Source: WHSW01 sp963767285
GTDB lineage: Bacteria; Actinomycetota; Thermoleophilia; Solirubrobacterales; 70-9
Assembly: GCA_963767285.1 (NCBI GenBank)
Contig: CAVYDJ010000003.1
Coordinates: 1-64,000 of the forward strand
Length of the DNA: 64,000 nt
Direction of reading: 5' to 3'
The position numbers and the translations under genes were made by a program. Every line of letters begins with the position of its first letter. Position 1 is the stretch's first letter. Below, piece by piece: positions 8,549 through 15,301 of the stretch. The notes beneath the pieces are model-generated. The model was not told the DNA's origin. It saw only the letters and a program-made list of their open reading frames with translations, and searched no databases.

Positions 8549-8883
8549 TCGGGCACCCCGGCCTCGACCATCGAGCTGAGTTCACGCAGCTGATCGCGGA
8601 CCCCGGCGCAGACCTGGTCGCAGAGTGCGATCAGCTGCGGGTCCGCGATCGAGTAGAGCGCGTGAGAACCCTGGCGGCGCCGTGAGACCATCCGCGCACC
8701 GAGCAGTACGCCGAGGTGCTTGGAGACGTTTCCCTGGGTGCCGCCCGTCGCTTCGACGAGTTCGGACACGGAGACTTCGCCGCGAGCGTGCATCAGGTTC
8801 AGCAATCGTAGGCGCGTCGGCTCGCCCAAAACTGCGAAGCGGCGGGCGATCAGATCGGCGAGCTCAGGGGTCAGGTCGGTCAT
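8545..8883 (-). CDS. ArsR/SmtB-family regulator, putative thiol or sulfide sensor
   Basis: A winged-helix repressor of 112 residues (ELVEATGGTQGNVSKHLGVL is the recognition region; residues 40-60). It contains only two cysteines, Cys88 and Cys92, spaced C-x3-C in the C-terminal helix. That could act as a dithiol switch, although BigR/SqrR-type persulfide sensors use a more distant pair. The gene is divergent from a TauE exporter and leads an operon with the MBL-rhodanese enzyme, the usual setting of sulfide-responsive ArsR proteins. The ATG at 8883 lies 8 bases after a TATACT box, so the mRNA is probably leaderless. The protein likely represses both directions through the inverted repeat at 8894-8919. 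Confidence 0.85.
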   Translation of the reverse strand: MTDLTPELADLIARRFAVLGEPTRLRLLNLMHARGEVSVSELVEATGGTQGNVSKHLGVLLGARMVSRRRQGSHALYSIADPQLIALCDQVCAGVRDQLRELSSMVEAGVPE

Positions 8884-8891
8884 GGTCGAAC

Positions 8892-8897
8892 AGTATA
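8892..8897 (-). promoter_or_regulatory. -10 element of the arsR operon (leaderless)
   Basis: TATACT on the minus strand, 8 bases before the arsR ATG. It lies on the left arm of the operator-like inverted repeat, so repressor binding would block it. Confidence 0.55.
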
Positions 8898-8919
8898 GCC
8901 GTATAGTTGAATGGCTATA
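8894..8919. promoter_or_regulatory. Operator-like inverted repeat between arsR and tauE
   Basis: Perfect 7-bp arms TATAGCC and GGCTATA separated by 12 bases in the short divergent region. The left arm overlaps the arsR -10 box and the right arm touches the tauE start. The size and position fit an ArsR-family operator that controls both genes. Confidence 0.6.
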
Positions 8920-9704
8920 TGGAGATGCTACTCGCGATCCCATTCGGACTCGCGATCGGCGCCGTGGTCGGCACGGTCGGCGGCGGCGGCGCGATCCTGG
9001 CTCTGCCGATCCTGGTCTACGTGCTGGGTCAGGGCGTCAGCTCCGCCTCGACCGCGTCGCTGATCGTCGTCGCCCTGGGGGCGTCGGTCGGGGCAGGCTC
9101 GCAGGCCCGGGACGGACAGCTTTGCTGGCGCGTGGCGCTCGTGTTCTCGGTCCCTGCTGCGTTCGGCGCCTTCGCCGGCACGGTGGCCAACGCGGCGGTC
9201 GACCCGCAAACCCTGATCCTTGCCTTCGTGCCCGTGATGCTCGCCGCGTCCGTGCTGACCTATCGCCGCGGCGATGACCGGGACGCGACCGATGGCGCAT
9301 CCGACGCTTGTCCCAAGCCCAGCGTCGCGACGGCCGCCGGGGCCGGCCTCGCCATCGGTGTGATGACCGGCTTCTTCGGCGTCGGCGGCGGCTTTCTGAT
9401 CGTTCCGGCACTGACCGTTCTCCTCGGCCTGCCGATGCGCCGGGCGATCGCCACCTCGCTGGCAATCATCACCCTGACCGGGGTCGCGGCGCTCATCAGC
9501 CACCTGGCGACGGGGGCCGAGCCGGATTGGCCCCTGACGTTGGTGCTCTGCGGCGCGGCGGCAGCCGGCGCTCTCGCGGGCAGCGCACTCGGCCGGCGCC
9601 TGCCCGCCGCGAGGCTCGCCCATGCCTTCGCGATCGTGGTCGCGGTCGTGGCGCTGTTCCTGCTCCTCGACGTCCTGGTGCTCGGAGGGCCTCCGGTCGG
9701 GTGA
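8919..9704 (+). CDS. TauE/SafE-family sulfite/organosulfonate exporter
   Basis: Polytopic membrane protein of 261 residues with about eight hydrophobic segments and the two family glycine motifs in each half (GTVGGGGAILALPIL and GFFGVGGGFLIVPAL). TauE/SafE proteins move sulfite, sulfoacetate or related anions across the membrane. Placement opposite an ArsR regulator and an MBL-rhodanese enzyme suggests export of sulfite produced during persulfide oxidation, which is an inference. No Shine-Dalgarno sequence is visible. ATG codons lie at 8919 and 8925 and a TTG at 8907; a TATAGT box at 8902-8907 would give a very short or no leader. The choice of 8919 is tentative. Confidence 0.87.
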   Translation: MEMLLAIPFGLAIGAVVGTVGGGGAILALPILVYVLGQGVSSASTASLIVVALGASVGAGSQARDGQLCWRVALVFSVPAAFGAFAGTVANAAVDPQTLILAFVPVMLAASVLTYRRGDDRDATDGASDACPKPSVATAAGAGLAIGVMTGFFGVGGGFLIVPALTVLLGLPMRRAIATSLAIITLTGVAALISHLATGAEPDWPLTLVLCGAAAAGALAGSALGRRLPAARLAHAFAIVVAVVALFLLLDVLVLGGPPVG

Positions 9705-9720
9705 CGGCGGGGGTCGGGCG

Positions 9721-11367
9721 TCAGGTGAGCGAGCGCTCAAACGAGGTGTGCAGCTCGCGGTCGTCGGCCTCGGGATCGCCGACCGTGCGCTCCAACCGCA
9801 TCTCGGCGGCGCGACCGTCGAGCTTCAGGGTCGCGACCTGGTTGTCGAAGAACGGGCCCTCGACGAACCGCCAGCGGACCCGCTCGCGCGAGACGCCGGC
9901 GAGCCGTGCGAGGCCCCGGAACACGGCAGCCGGAAGCCGCGTGTCGGCCAGCTTCATGATCCGGCGCTCGCGATCGTCGAGCGCGTTGCGGTAGGGCGAG
10001 CAGACGGCCTGCCAGATCGCGCTGCGGATCCCCTCGGTGCGGGGGAAGGCGAGCTCGGCGAGATAGGCGTGGTGAACGTCGCCGGAGAGCATCGTGATGG
10101 AGGCCGGCGGGTTGCCGAACTCCCCGGCGCCGGCCCGTGCGAGCAGACCGAGCAAGCGCTCGAACGAATCCCCGAAGGCGGCCCAGTGGTCGAGGTCGGC
10201 GGTGCGGCGCATCCACTCACCGAACCGCGCGCCGCCACTCCCCCATGCCCCGGTGGCGAGCGCCTCGCCCCAGCGCTCGGCGTGGTGGAGCGCGGGCGCC
10301 AGCACGACCGGGTCGGAGGTCGCGATCAGGATGTGGTCGAAGTCGCCCTTCAGGTGCTCCTCCAGCCACTCCCACTCCTGATCGTCGAGGATCGAACGGC
10401 GGTCCTCGTCGAGCGTCCGCCCGCAGCGCGAGTCGAGGACGATCAGCCGCGTGCCGTCGAGGTCGCGGCAATAGCTCCAGCGGGCGCCGTCGCGTAGCCG
10501 GCGCTCGTCCTCGGCGACCTTGCTGAGCAGGTCCCAGCCGTCATCGGCGGCGCGGACGTCGGCGAGCAGCTGGCTGTCGCGAAGCAGCTCCGGCGAGAGG
10601 TTGCCGATGTACTGGTAGACCCAGTAGGTGCCGAGGCCGGCGCGCTCGCGCTCGCCCCACCAGTCGAGCTCGCGCATCTCCTCGACCCAGGCCTTGGAGA
10701 TGTTCCAGTCATCGTGGATGTCGTGGTCGTCGATCACCATGGAGACGGAAACCGTGGAGAGCAGCCAGCGGATCTCCGGGTCCTCCCACGATTCTCGATA
10801 GAGGCGCGTGTACTCCTCGAAGTCGGCGACCTCCTCGCCGGGCGGCTTGCGGGTGTCGCGGCGCTTGCGGATGAAGGCGAGCGTCTCGGGTGAGACCTCG
10901 TCGGCGTAGACCTGATCGCCCAGCATGAGCAGCGCCACCGGCCACTTCTCGCGCTCGGAACGCAGCATCTCCTTGACCAGCGAGTAGAGGGCGTCGAACT
11001 CGCGCGCATCCTCGTGGTCGTCCTTGGGCAGGGTGAACGGCGCGTGGTGGGGCAGCGAGACGCGGCAGGAGCCGAACGCGACCCGCAGCGCGCCCTCGCC
11101 GCCCAGGGTCCGGATCACGCTCGGCGGGAACTCCGAGTCCGGCTCGGGCCAGCGGCGCTCACCGTCGAGCGCAACCTCGTACTCGGTCGCCGAGCCGGGC
11201 TCGAGCCCGTCGACGATCACCAGCCCGAAGTGATGGCCGGCCACGCAGAAGGTCGGCTCGCTGTGGCCGAGCACCTCGACCTCGCACGCCTCGTCGGCCT
11301 CCACCCAGACGACGGCCTCGGTCTCGCCGACGTAGCGGAGCAGGGGGCCGAGGACGAGCTGTGCCAT
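9721..11367 (-). CDS. PhoD-like alkaline phosphatase / phosphodiesterase
   Basis: A 548-residue metallophosphatase of the PhoD family. The N-terminal about 90 residues form a fibronectin-like PhoD_N domain (YVGETEAVVWVEA...). The catalytic domain starts at LRVAFGSCR and shows the metal ligands LMLGDQVYAD and VIDDHDIHDDWN, later the histidine in LSGDVHHAYLAEL. Members hydrolyse phosphomonoesters or diesters with Ca/Fe cofactors and are often exported by Tat. This one lacks an evident signal peptide, so it may be cytosolic or the start may be wrong. It is convergent with tauE and followed upstream by thiG with a 31-base gap. No Pho box was recognised. Confidence 0.88.
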   Translation of the reverse strand: MAQLVLGPLLRYVGETEAVVWVEADEACEVEVLGHSEPTFCVAGHHFGLVIVDGLEPGSATEYEVALDGERRWPEPDSEFPPSVIRTLGGEGALRVAFGSCRVSLPHHAPFTLPKDDHEDAREFDALYSLVKEMLRSEREKWPVALLMLGDQVYADEVSPETLAFIRKRRDTRKPPGEEVADFEEYTRLYRESWEDPEIRWLLSTVSVSMVIDDHDIHDDWNISKAWVEEMRELDWWGERERAGLGTYWVYQYIGNLSPELLRDSQLLADVRAADDGWDLLSKVAEDERRLRDGARWSYCRDLDGTRLIVLDSRCGRTLDEDRRSILDDQEWEWLEEHLKGDFDHILIATSDPVVLAPALHHAERWGEALATGAWGSGGARFGEWMRRTADLDHWAAFGDSFERLLGLLARAGAGEFGNPPASITMLSGDVHHAYLAELAFPRTEGIRSAIWQAVCSPYRNALDDRERRIMKLADTRLPAAVFRGLARLAGVSRERVRWRFVEGPFFDNQVATLKLDGRAAEMRLERTVGDPEADDRELHTSFERSLT

Positions 11368-11398
11368 GGCTGACGCCTACCCGCCTGCGGCCGGGGTA

Positions 11399-12205
11399 CT
11401 ACTGCCCGAACTCGGGCAGGCCCTCGTCCGTGGTCGATGCCTCGGCGTGCAGCCGGCGCGGGATCCGGCCCGCGCGGCGCGCCTCGTAGCCGGCCTCGAC
11501 CGCCTTGCGCATCGCGATCGCCATCCGTGCCGGATCGGCGGCCCGCGAGACCGCGCTCGCCAGCAGGACGCCGTCGCAGCCGAGCTCCATCGCCAGTGCC
11601 GCATCGGACGCGGTGCCGATCCCGGCGTCGCAGATCACCGGCACCGAGGCGCCCTCGACGATGATCCGCAGGTTGTACGGGTTGCGGATCCCGCTCCCGG
11701 AGCCGATCGGCGAGCCGAGCGGCATCACCGCGGCGCAGCCGGCCTCCTCCAGGCGCCGGGCGAGGATCGGGTCGTCGTTCGTGTACGGCAGGACCGTGAA
11801 GCCGTCGGCGACCAGGCTCTCGGCGGCCGCCAGCAGCTCCGGGGCGTCGGGCAGCAGGGTCCGGTCGTCGCCGATCACCTCGAGCTTCACCCAGTCCGTC
11901 TCGAAGGCCTCGCGCGCCAGCTGCGCGGTGTGGACCGCGTCGCGCGCCGTGTAGCAGCCGGCCGTGTTGGGCAGGCAGAACAGCCCGAGCCGCTCGATCA
12001 TCTCGACCAGCGAGCCCTGCGCGGACGGCTCGATGCGGCGCAGGGCGATCGTGACGATCTCGGTGCCCGATGCCTCCAGGGCCGCCTCCATCTGCGCGAG
12101 CGAGCGGAAGCCACCCGTGCCGACGATGAGGCGAGAGCTCCATTCGCGGCCACCCAACTGCCAGGTGGTAGTGGCGTTCGCGTCGCTTGTCGTCTGACTA
12201 TCCAC
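11399..12205 (-). CDS. thiG: Thiazole synthase ThiG
   Basis: Makes the thiazole phosphate half of thiamine from 1-deoxyxylulose 5-phosphate, dehydroglycine and the ThiS thiocarboxylate. The 268-residue TIM-barrel shows the imine-forming lysine in DWVKLEVI (Lys107), the motif PNTAGCYTA and the phosphate loop DAGIGTASDAA. The GTG start at 12205 overlaps the thiS stop, so translation is coupled. It is the last gene of the riboswitch-controlled operon thiO-thiS-thiG. The N-terminal 15 residues are a polar extension and the C-terminus after residue 255 is extra and acidic. Confidence 0.95.
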   Translation of the reverse strand: MDSQTTSDANATTTWQLGGREWSSRLIVGTGGFRSLAQMEAALEASGTEIVTIALRRIEPSAQGSLVEMIERLGLFCLPNTAGCYTARDAVHTAQLAREAFETDWVKLEVIGDDRTLLPDAPELLAAAESLVADGFTVLPYTNDDPILARRLEEAGCAAVMPLGSPIGSGSGIRNPYNLRIIVEGASVPVICDAGIGTASDAALAMELGCDGVLLASAVSRAADPARMAIAMRKAVEAGYEARRAGRIPRRLHAEASTTDEGLPEFGQ

Positions 12206-12404
12206 CCTGAATCGCCCCCACTACCTCTACCCGCTGACCATCTTGGAGCTCGGTCTCATCCCAGGCGCTGCGAGGGACGACCTCACCATCGACGGCTACG
12301 GCCACCCCACGACGCGCCGGCTCGACACCCGCCGCACTCACGATCGCGGCGACGGTGATGGGCTCGTCGAGCTCCAGCGGCTCGCCATTGACCTCGATCG
12401 TCAT
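12198..12404 (-). CDS. thiS: Sulfur carrier protein ThiS
   Basis: A 68-residue ubiquitin-like sulfur carrier. It begins MTIEVNGEPLELD and ends with the required Gly-Gly (AIQGG), whose carboxylate is adenylated and turned into the thiocarboxylate donating sulfur to ThiG. The ATG overlaps the thiO stop (ATGA) and its own stop overlaps the thiG GTG. It fits the family length exactly. No thiF is present in the window, so the activating enzyme must be elsewhere. Confidence 0.93.
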   Translation of the reverse strand: MTIEVNGEPLELDEPITVAAIVSAAGVEPARRGVAVAVDGEVVPRSAWDETELQDGQRVEVVGAIQGG

Positions 12405-13510
12405 GGCGCCACCGCCTGGCGGTCGCCGGTGAGCAGTGAGACCACCCGGTCGGCGGTCAGCGGCGCGAGCAGGATTCCGTTGCGGAAGTGCCCCGTGGCG
12501 AGGATGAGGCCGTCGATCGCGCCCGGGCCGATCAGCGGCACGTTGTCCGGAGTCGCCGGGCGCAGGCCGGCGATCGCCTCGACCAGCTCGAGCTCGGCGA
12601 TCTCCGGCAGCGTCCGGTATGCCTCTCGCAACAGCTCGTGGATTCCGCCGGCGGTCACCCGTGTGTCGAACCCGAGCTCCTCGACCGTCGCCCCGACGAT
12701 CAGCCGGCCGTCGGGCCGCGGGACGGAGTAGCAACGCTCCCCGCCGACGATCCGCTTGCAGACGGGGTGGCCCGGCGGTCCGGCGAGGGTGAGGATCTGG
12801 CCCTTGACCGGCCTGACCGGCGGTCGGGCCTCCGCCGGCAGCCAGTCAGCGGCCGACCACGATCCGGCCGCGAGCACCACCGCGGCGGCTCGGTACTCCG
12901 CCCCACCCTGGGTCCGAACCCCGGCAAGGCGGCCGCCCTCGAGGATCGCCCCGTCGACCTCCGCGATCTCGATCCGGCCGCCGGCGGCCTCGAGCGCCGG
13001 GACGAGCGCGGCCATCGTCTCCCTCGGGTCGACGGCCGCCTCGTGGGGCGCGTGCACGGCGCCGCGGCCACCGCTGGCGAGTCCCGGTTCGAGTTCCCGC
13101 GCCTCGCTCGGGGTCAGCCACTCGGCCTCGAGCCCGTGCGAGCGCATCAGGTCGAACCGCCGTCGCAGGTCGGCGGCCTCGTCACCGTCGAGGGCGACAT
13201 GCAGGGTGCCGAGCTCGAGGTAGCCGTCCTCGCGACCGCTGGCCGCCGCGAGCTCGGCGGCGAACCGCGGCCACATCCGGTGCGAGGCGAGCCCGAGCTC
13301 GAGGAGGGGATCCTGGCCCCAGGTCGTCTCGCTGATCGGCGCCAGCATCCCCGCGGCGACGTTCGAGGCCCCGGCGCCGGGACGTTCGCGCTCGATCACG
13401 AGGACGTCGAGGCCGCGCTCGGCGGCCCGCCAGGCGCAGGCGAGACCCACGATGCCGGCGCCGACGACGATCGCGTCGTGTCGCTCTGCGCTGTCGTTTG
13501 CCTGGGGCAA
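12401..13510 (-). CDS. thiO: Glycine oxidase ThiO
   Basis: FAD-dependent oxidase of about 369 residues that converts glycine to the iminoglyoxylate used by ThiG. The N-terminal dinucleotide motif is VVGAGIVGLACAWRAAERG, followed by the FAD-contacting ERERPGAGASNVAAGML, and the C-terminal substrate/FAD region is GLRPATPDNVPLIGP. The frame stays open far upstream through the riboswitch, so the start must be set by context: the TTG at 13510 follows GGGAAGGA at suitable spacing and lies just downstream of the aptamer. Aerobic bacteria use ThiO, anaerobes ThiH, so the cell is probably aerobic. Confidence 0.92.
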   Translation of the reverse strand: MPQANDSAERHDAIVVGAGIVGLACAWRAAERGLDVLVIERERPGAGASNVAAGMLAPISETTWGQDPLLELGLASHRMWPRFAAELAAASGREDGYLELGTLHVALDGDEAADLRRRFDLMRSHGLEAEWLTPSEARELEPGLASGGRGAVHAPHEAAVDPRETMAALVPALEAAGGRIEIAEVDGAILEGGRLAGVRTQGGAEYRAAAVVLAAGSWSAADWLPAEARPPVRPVKGQILTLAGPPGHPVCKRIVGGERCYSVPRPDGRLIVGATVEELGFDTRVTAGGIHELLREAYRTLPEIAELELVEAIAGLRPATPDNVPLIGPGAIDGLILATGHFRNGILLAPLTADRVVSLLTGDRQAVAP

Positions 13511-13540
13511 AACGTCCTTCCCGGGCGGGCGGACCTTCGA

Positions 13541-13635
13541 TCGTCCCTGCGCCGGCATTACCCGGATCAGGTTCAGACGGTCGGCGGCCCGTTGCCGCCC
13601 TCTCAGCCCAACTGGGGAGGGCTCCCGTTCGTCTT
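13541..13635 (-). promoter_or_regulatory. TPP riboswitch upstream of thiO-thiS-thiG
   Basis: Read on the minus strand, the segment carries the conserved thi-box parts in order: GGGCTGAGAGGG near 13603, then TGAACCTGATCCGGGTAATG around 13554-13573 and GCCGGCGCAGGGA at the end. These form the pyrimidine- and pyrophosphate-binding arms. Only about 30 bases separate the aptamer from the thiO start, and the GGGAAGGA ribosome site lies there, so control is probably by hiding the ribosome site when TPP is bound. The 5' edge lies within 20 bases of the divergent thiE fusion start. Confidence 0.95.
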
Positions 13636-13638
13636 CAA

Positions 13639-13644
13639 GATACT
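13639..13644 (+). promoter_or_regulatory. -10 element of the SnoaL-ThiE gene (leaderless)
   Basis: GATACT, 7 bases before the ATG at 13652, which has no Shine-Dalgarno sequence. Any -35 contacts would fall in the DNA that encodes the 5' part of the opposing TPP riboswitch. Confidence 0.45.
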
Positions 13645-13651
13645 CCCCTCC

Positions 13652-14698
13652 ATGTCCAACGCCAGGCTGGCCACGATCGAGCGGTTCTTCACGGCCTTCG
13701 GGTCCGGGGATCTCGACATCGCGCTCGCCCTGGCGACCGACGACGTGGTCATCGATCGCTTCAACTCCCGCGGGCCGTTCCGCGGCATCGCTCGCGGCCG
13801 CGACGAGGTCCGCGAGGCCACCGCCGAGTACCGGGACCCGATCGAGGGCATGACCTGGGACTCGCTGCGGATCCGCCTCGTGGGGCGCGACTACGCCGTC
13901 GTCGAGACCGAGGTGTCGATCCAGGGGCGGTCGAGCGGGATCAACGTGATGGCCCACGGCGGCTGGGTGGTCCGCTTCGAGGGCCACCTGCTGGCCGAGG
14001 GGGTGCTGCACCAGGGCTTTCACGAAGCGCTGGGGGAGGCGCGTCGCCGCGCCCTCGCCGACGCCCGTCTCTACTTCGTCTGCGAGGCGCAGCCGCACGC
14101 GCGCGACCCCGGACCGCTGCTGGAGGCGGCGATCGCGGGCGGGGCCGACGTCATCCAGCTCCGCGAGAAGGCGCCGCGCTGTGCCGAGGAGCTGATCGCG
14201 TTCGCCGCCCCCTTCGCCCGTGCCGCGCGCGAGCACGGCGCCCTCTTCTTCCTCAACGACGAGCCGGGGCTGGTCGTGGCCTGCGACGCCGACGGCGTCC
14301 ACGTCGGGCAGGACGATGAATCGGTGGCGGTGGCGCGCGCGGCCGCCGGCGAGGATGCGCTCGTCGGTCTGTCGACCCATTCGCCGGAGCAGTTCGACGC
14401 CGCCGCCGCGGCGCTCGGCGACGCCCGTCCCGATCAGATCAGCGCGGGGCCGGTCTGGGAGACGCCGACGAAGCCGGGGCGCCCGGCGGCGGGCCTGGAC
14501 CTGATCGAACATGCCGCGCGGGCCGGTGGCGACACGCCCTGGTTCGCGATCGGCGGCATCGACCTCACGAACGTCGCCGACGTGGTCGCCGCCGGGGCCC
14601 GGAGGATCGTCGTCGTGCGCGCGCTTCGCGACGCGGACGACCCCCAGGCCGCCGCCTTCGCACTGCGGGAGGCGCTCGAGGCGCCGCCGGAGGGCTAG
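13652..14698 (+). CDS. thiE: SnoaL-like domain fused to thiamine-phosphate synthase (ThiE)
   Basis: A single 348-residue protein. Residues 1-125 form a SnoaL/NTF2-like domain (ATIERFFTAFGSGDLDIALALATDDVV...). Residues about 135-345 are ThiE, which joins HMP-pyrophosphate and thiazole phosphate to make thiamine phosphate. The ThiE features are YFVCEA at the barrel start, GADVIQLREK, FFLNDEPGLVVACDADGVHVGQ, the phosphate loop GLSTHS and WFAIGGIDLTNV. There is no stop or start between the halves. The frame is open for another 1 kb upstream, but that part is antisense to thiO. It is divergent from thiO and completes the local thiazole-coupling steps. The role of the SnoaL part is unknown; it might bind a pathway intermediate. 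Confidence 0.88.
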   Translation: MSNARLATIERFFTAFGSGDLDIALALATDDVVIDRFNSRGPFRGIARGRDEVREATAEYRDPIEGMTWDSLRIRLVGRDYAVVETEVSIQGRSSGINVMAHGGWVVRFEGHLLAEGVLHQGFHEALGEARRRALADARLYFVCEAQPHARDPGPLLEAAIAGGADVIQLREKAPRCAEELIAFAAPFARAAREHGALFFLNDEPGLVVACDADGVHVGQDDESVAVARAAAGEDALVGLSTHSPEQFDAAAAALGDARPDQISAGPVWETPTKPGRPAAGLDLIEHAARAGGDTPWFAIGGIDLTNVADVVAAGARRIVVVRALRDADDPQAAAFALREALEAPPEG

Positions 14699-14701
14699 CC
14701 T
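14696..14701 (+). promoter_or_regulatory. -10 element of the membrane protein gene at 14709 (leaderless)
   Basis: TAGCCT, 7 bases before the ATG, and overlapping the stop codon of the thiE fusion. Confidence 0.4.
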
Positions 14702-14708
14702 CAGGGCG

Positions 14709-15284
14709 ATGGCCAGCAGCCGGGAACGCAAGCGCGCCGAGCGCCACAAGCGCAAGGACCGCAGCAACGAGCGGCGCGCCGAGCTGGCCGCGAAGCGCGA
14801 CGCGATGGCCGCCCGCACCGAGGCCAAGAACGAGGCCGCCCGCGCGGAACTCGAGCCACTCGAGACCGGTGAGCGACCGCTGGTGGTGACCATCGGCGCG
14901 ATCGTCTCCACGCTGATCGCCGTCTCCAGCATCGTCGGATACCTGGCGGGGGTCGAGGTCCGCAAGTTCGGGAGCGACGGGATCCAGCAGGGCGAGGGCG
15001 AGGCGCCGATCGCCTCGGTGATCGCCGTCGTCGTGCTGATGGGGACGATGGCCTACGGGATGTGGCGGGCGCGCTACTGGGCGGTGCTCGGGTTCCAGGC
15101 GCTCCTGGTGATCGTGCTCGTCGCCGGCTCGCTCGGGCTCGTGCAGGCGACCTCCTGGCCGCAGGCGATCGGGACGACGGTGCTGATCGCCGGGGCGGGC
15201 ACGCTCTTCTGGTTCATGATCAAGGCGATGGCGCGGATCCAGATGCCGGAGCGTCCCGGCGCCGAAACCCCGTCGCGGGACTGA
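14709..15284 (+). CDS. Four-helix membrane protein with charged N-terminus, function unknown
   Basis: A 191-residue protein. The first about 50 residues are highly charged, rich in Arg, Lys and Glu (RERKRAERHKRKDRSNERR), probably a cytosolic coiled or nucleic-acid/ membrane-surface segment. Four hydrophobic segments follow (around residues 58-80, 98-116, 121-143 and 150-172). I do not recognise the family. It sits between thiE and lpdA on the same strand with its own apparent -10 box, so it need not belong to either pathway. The tail after residue 175 is polar. Confidence 0.75.
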   Translation: MASSRERKRAERHKRKDRSNERRAELAAKRDAMAARTEAKNEAARAELEPLETGERPLVVTIGAIVSTLIAVSSIVGYLAGVEVRKFGSDGIQQGEGEAPIASVIAVVVLMGTMAYGMWRARYWAVLGFQALLVIVLVAGSLGLVQATSWPQAIGTTVLIAGAGTLFWFMIKAMARIQMPERPGAETPSRD

Positions 15285-15288
15285 GCTA

Positions 15289-15294
15289 TAGAGT
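15289..15294 (+). promoter_or_regulatory. -10 element of lpdA (leaderless)
   Basis: TAGAGT, 7 bases upstream of the lpdA ATG at 15302; no Shine-Dalgarno sequence lies between. Confidence 0.5.
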
Positions 15295-15301
15295 CGGCCG
15301 C

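Noticed and set aside
12488..13651. Very long plus-strand open frame leading into the SnoaL-ThiE gene
   Set aside because: It is antisense to thiO and to the TPP riboswitch, is Arg/Gly/Asp-rich without domain features, and the SnoaL domain begins naturally at the ATG 13652.
13511..14965. Extension of the thiO frame upstream through the riboswitch and across thiE
   Set aside because: A TPP aptamer cannot lie inside the coding sequence, and the extension is antisense to a recognisable ThiE. The TTG at 13510 is supported by a ribosome site.
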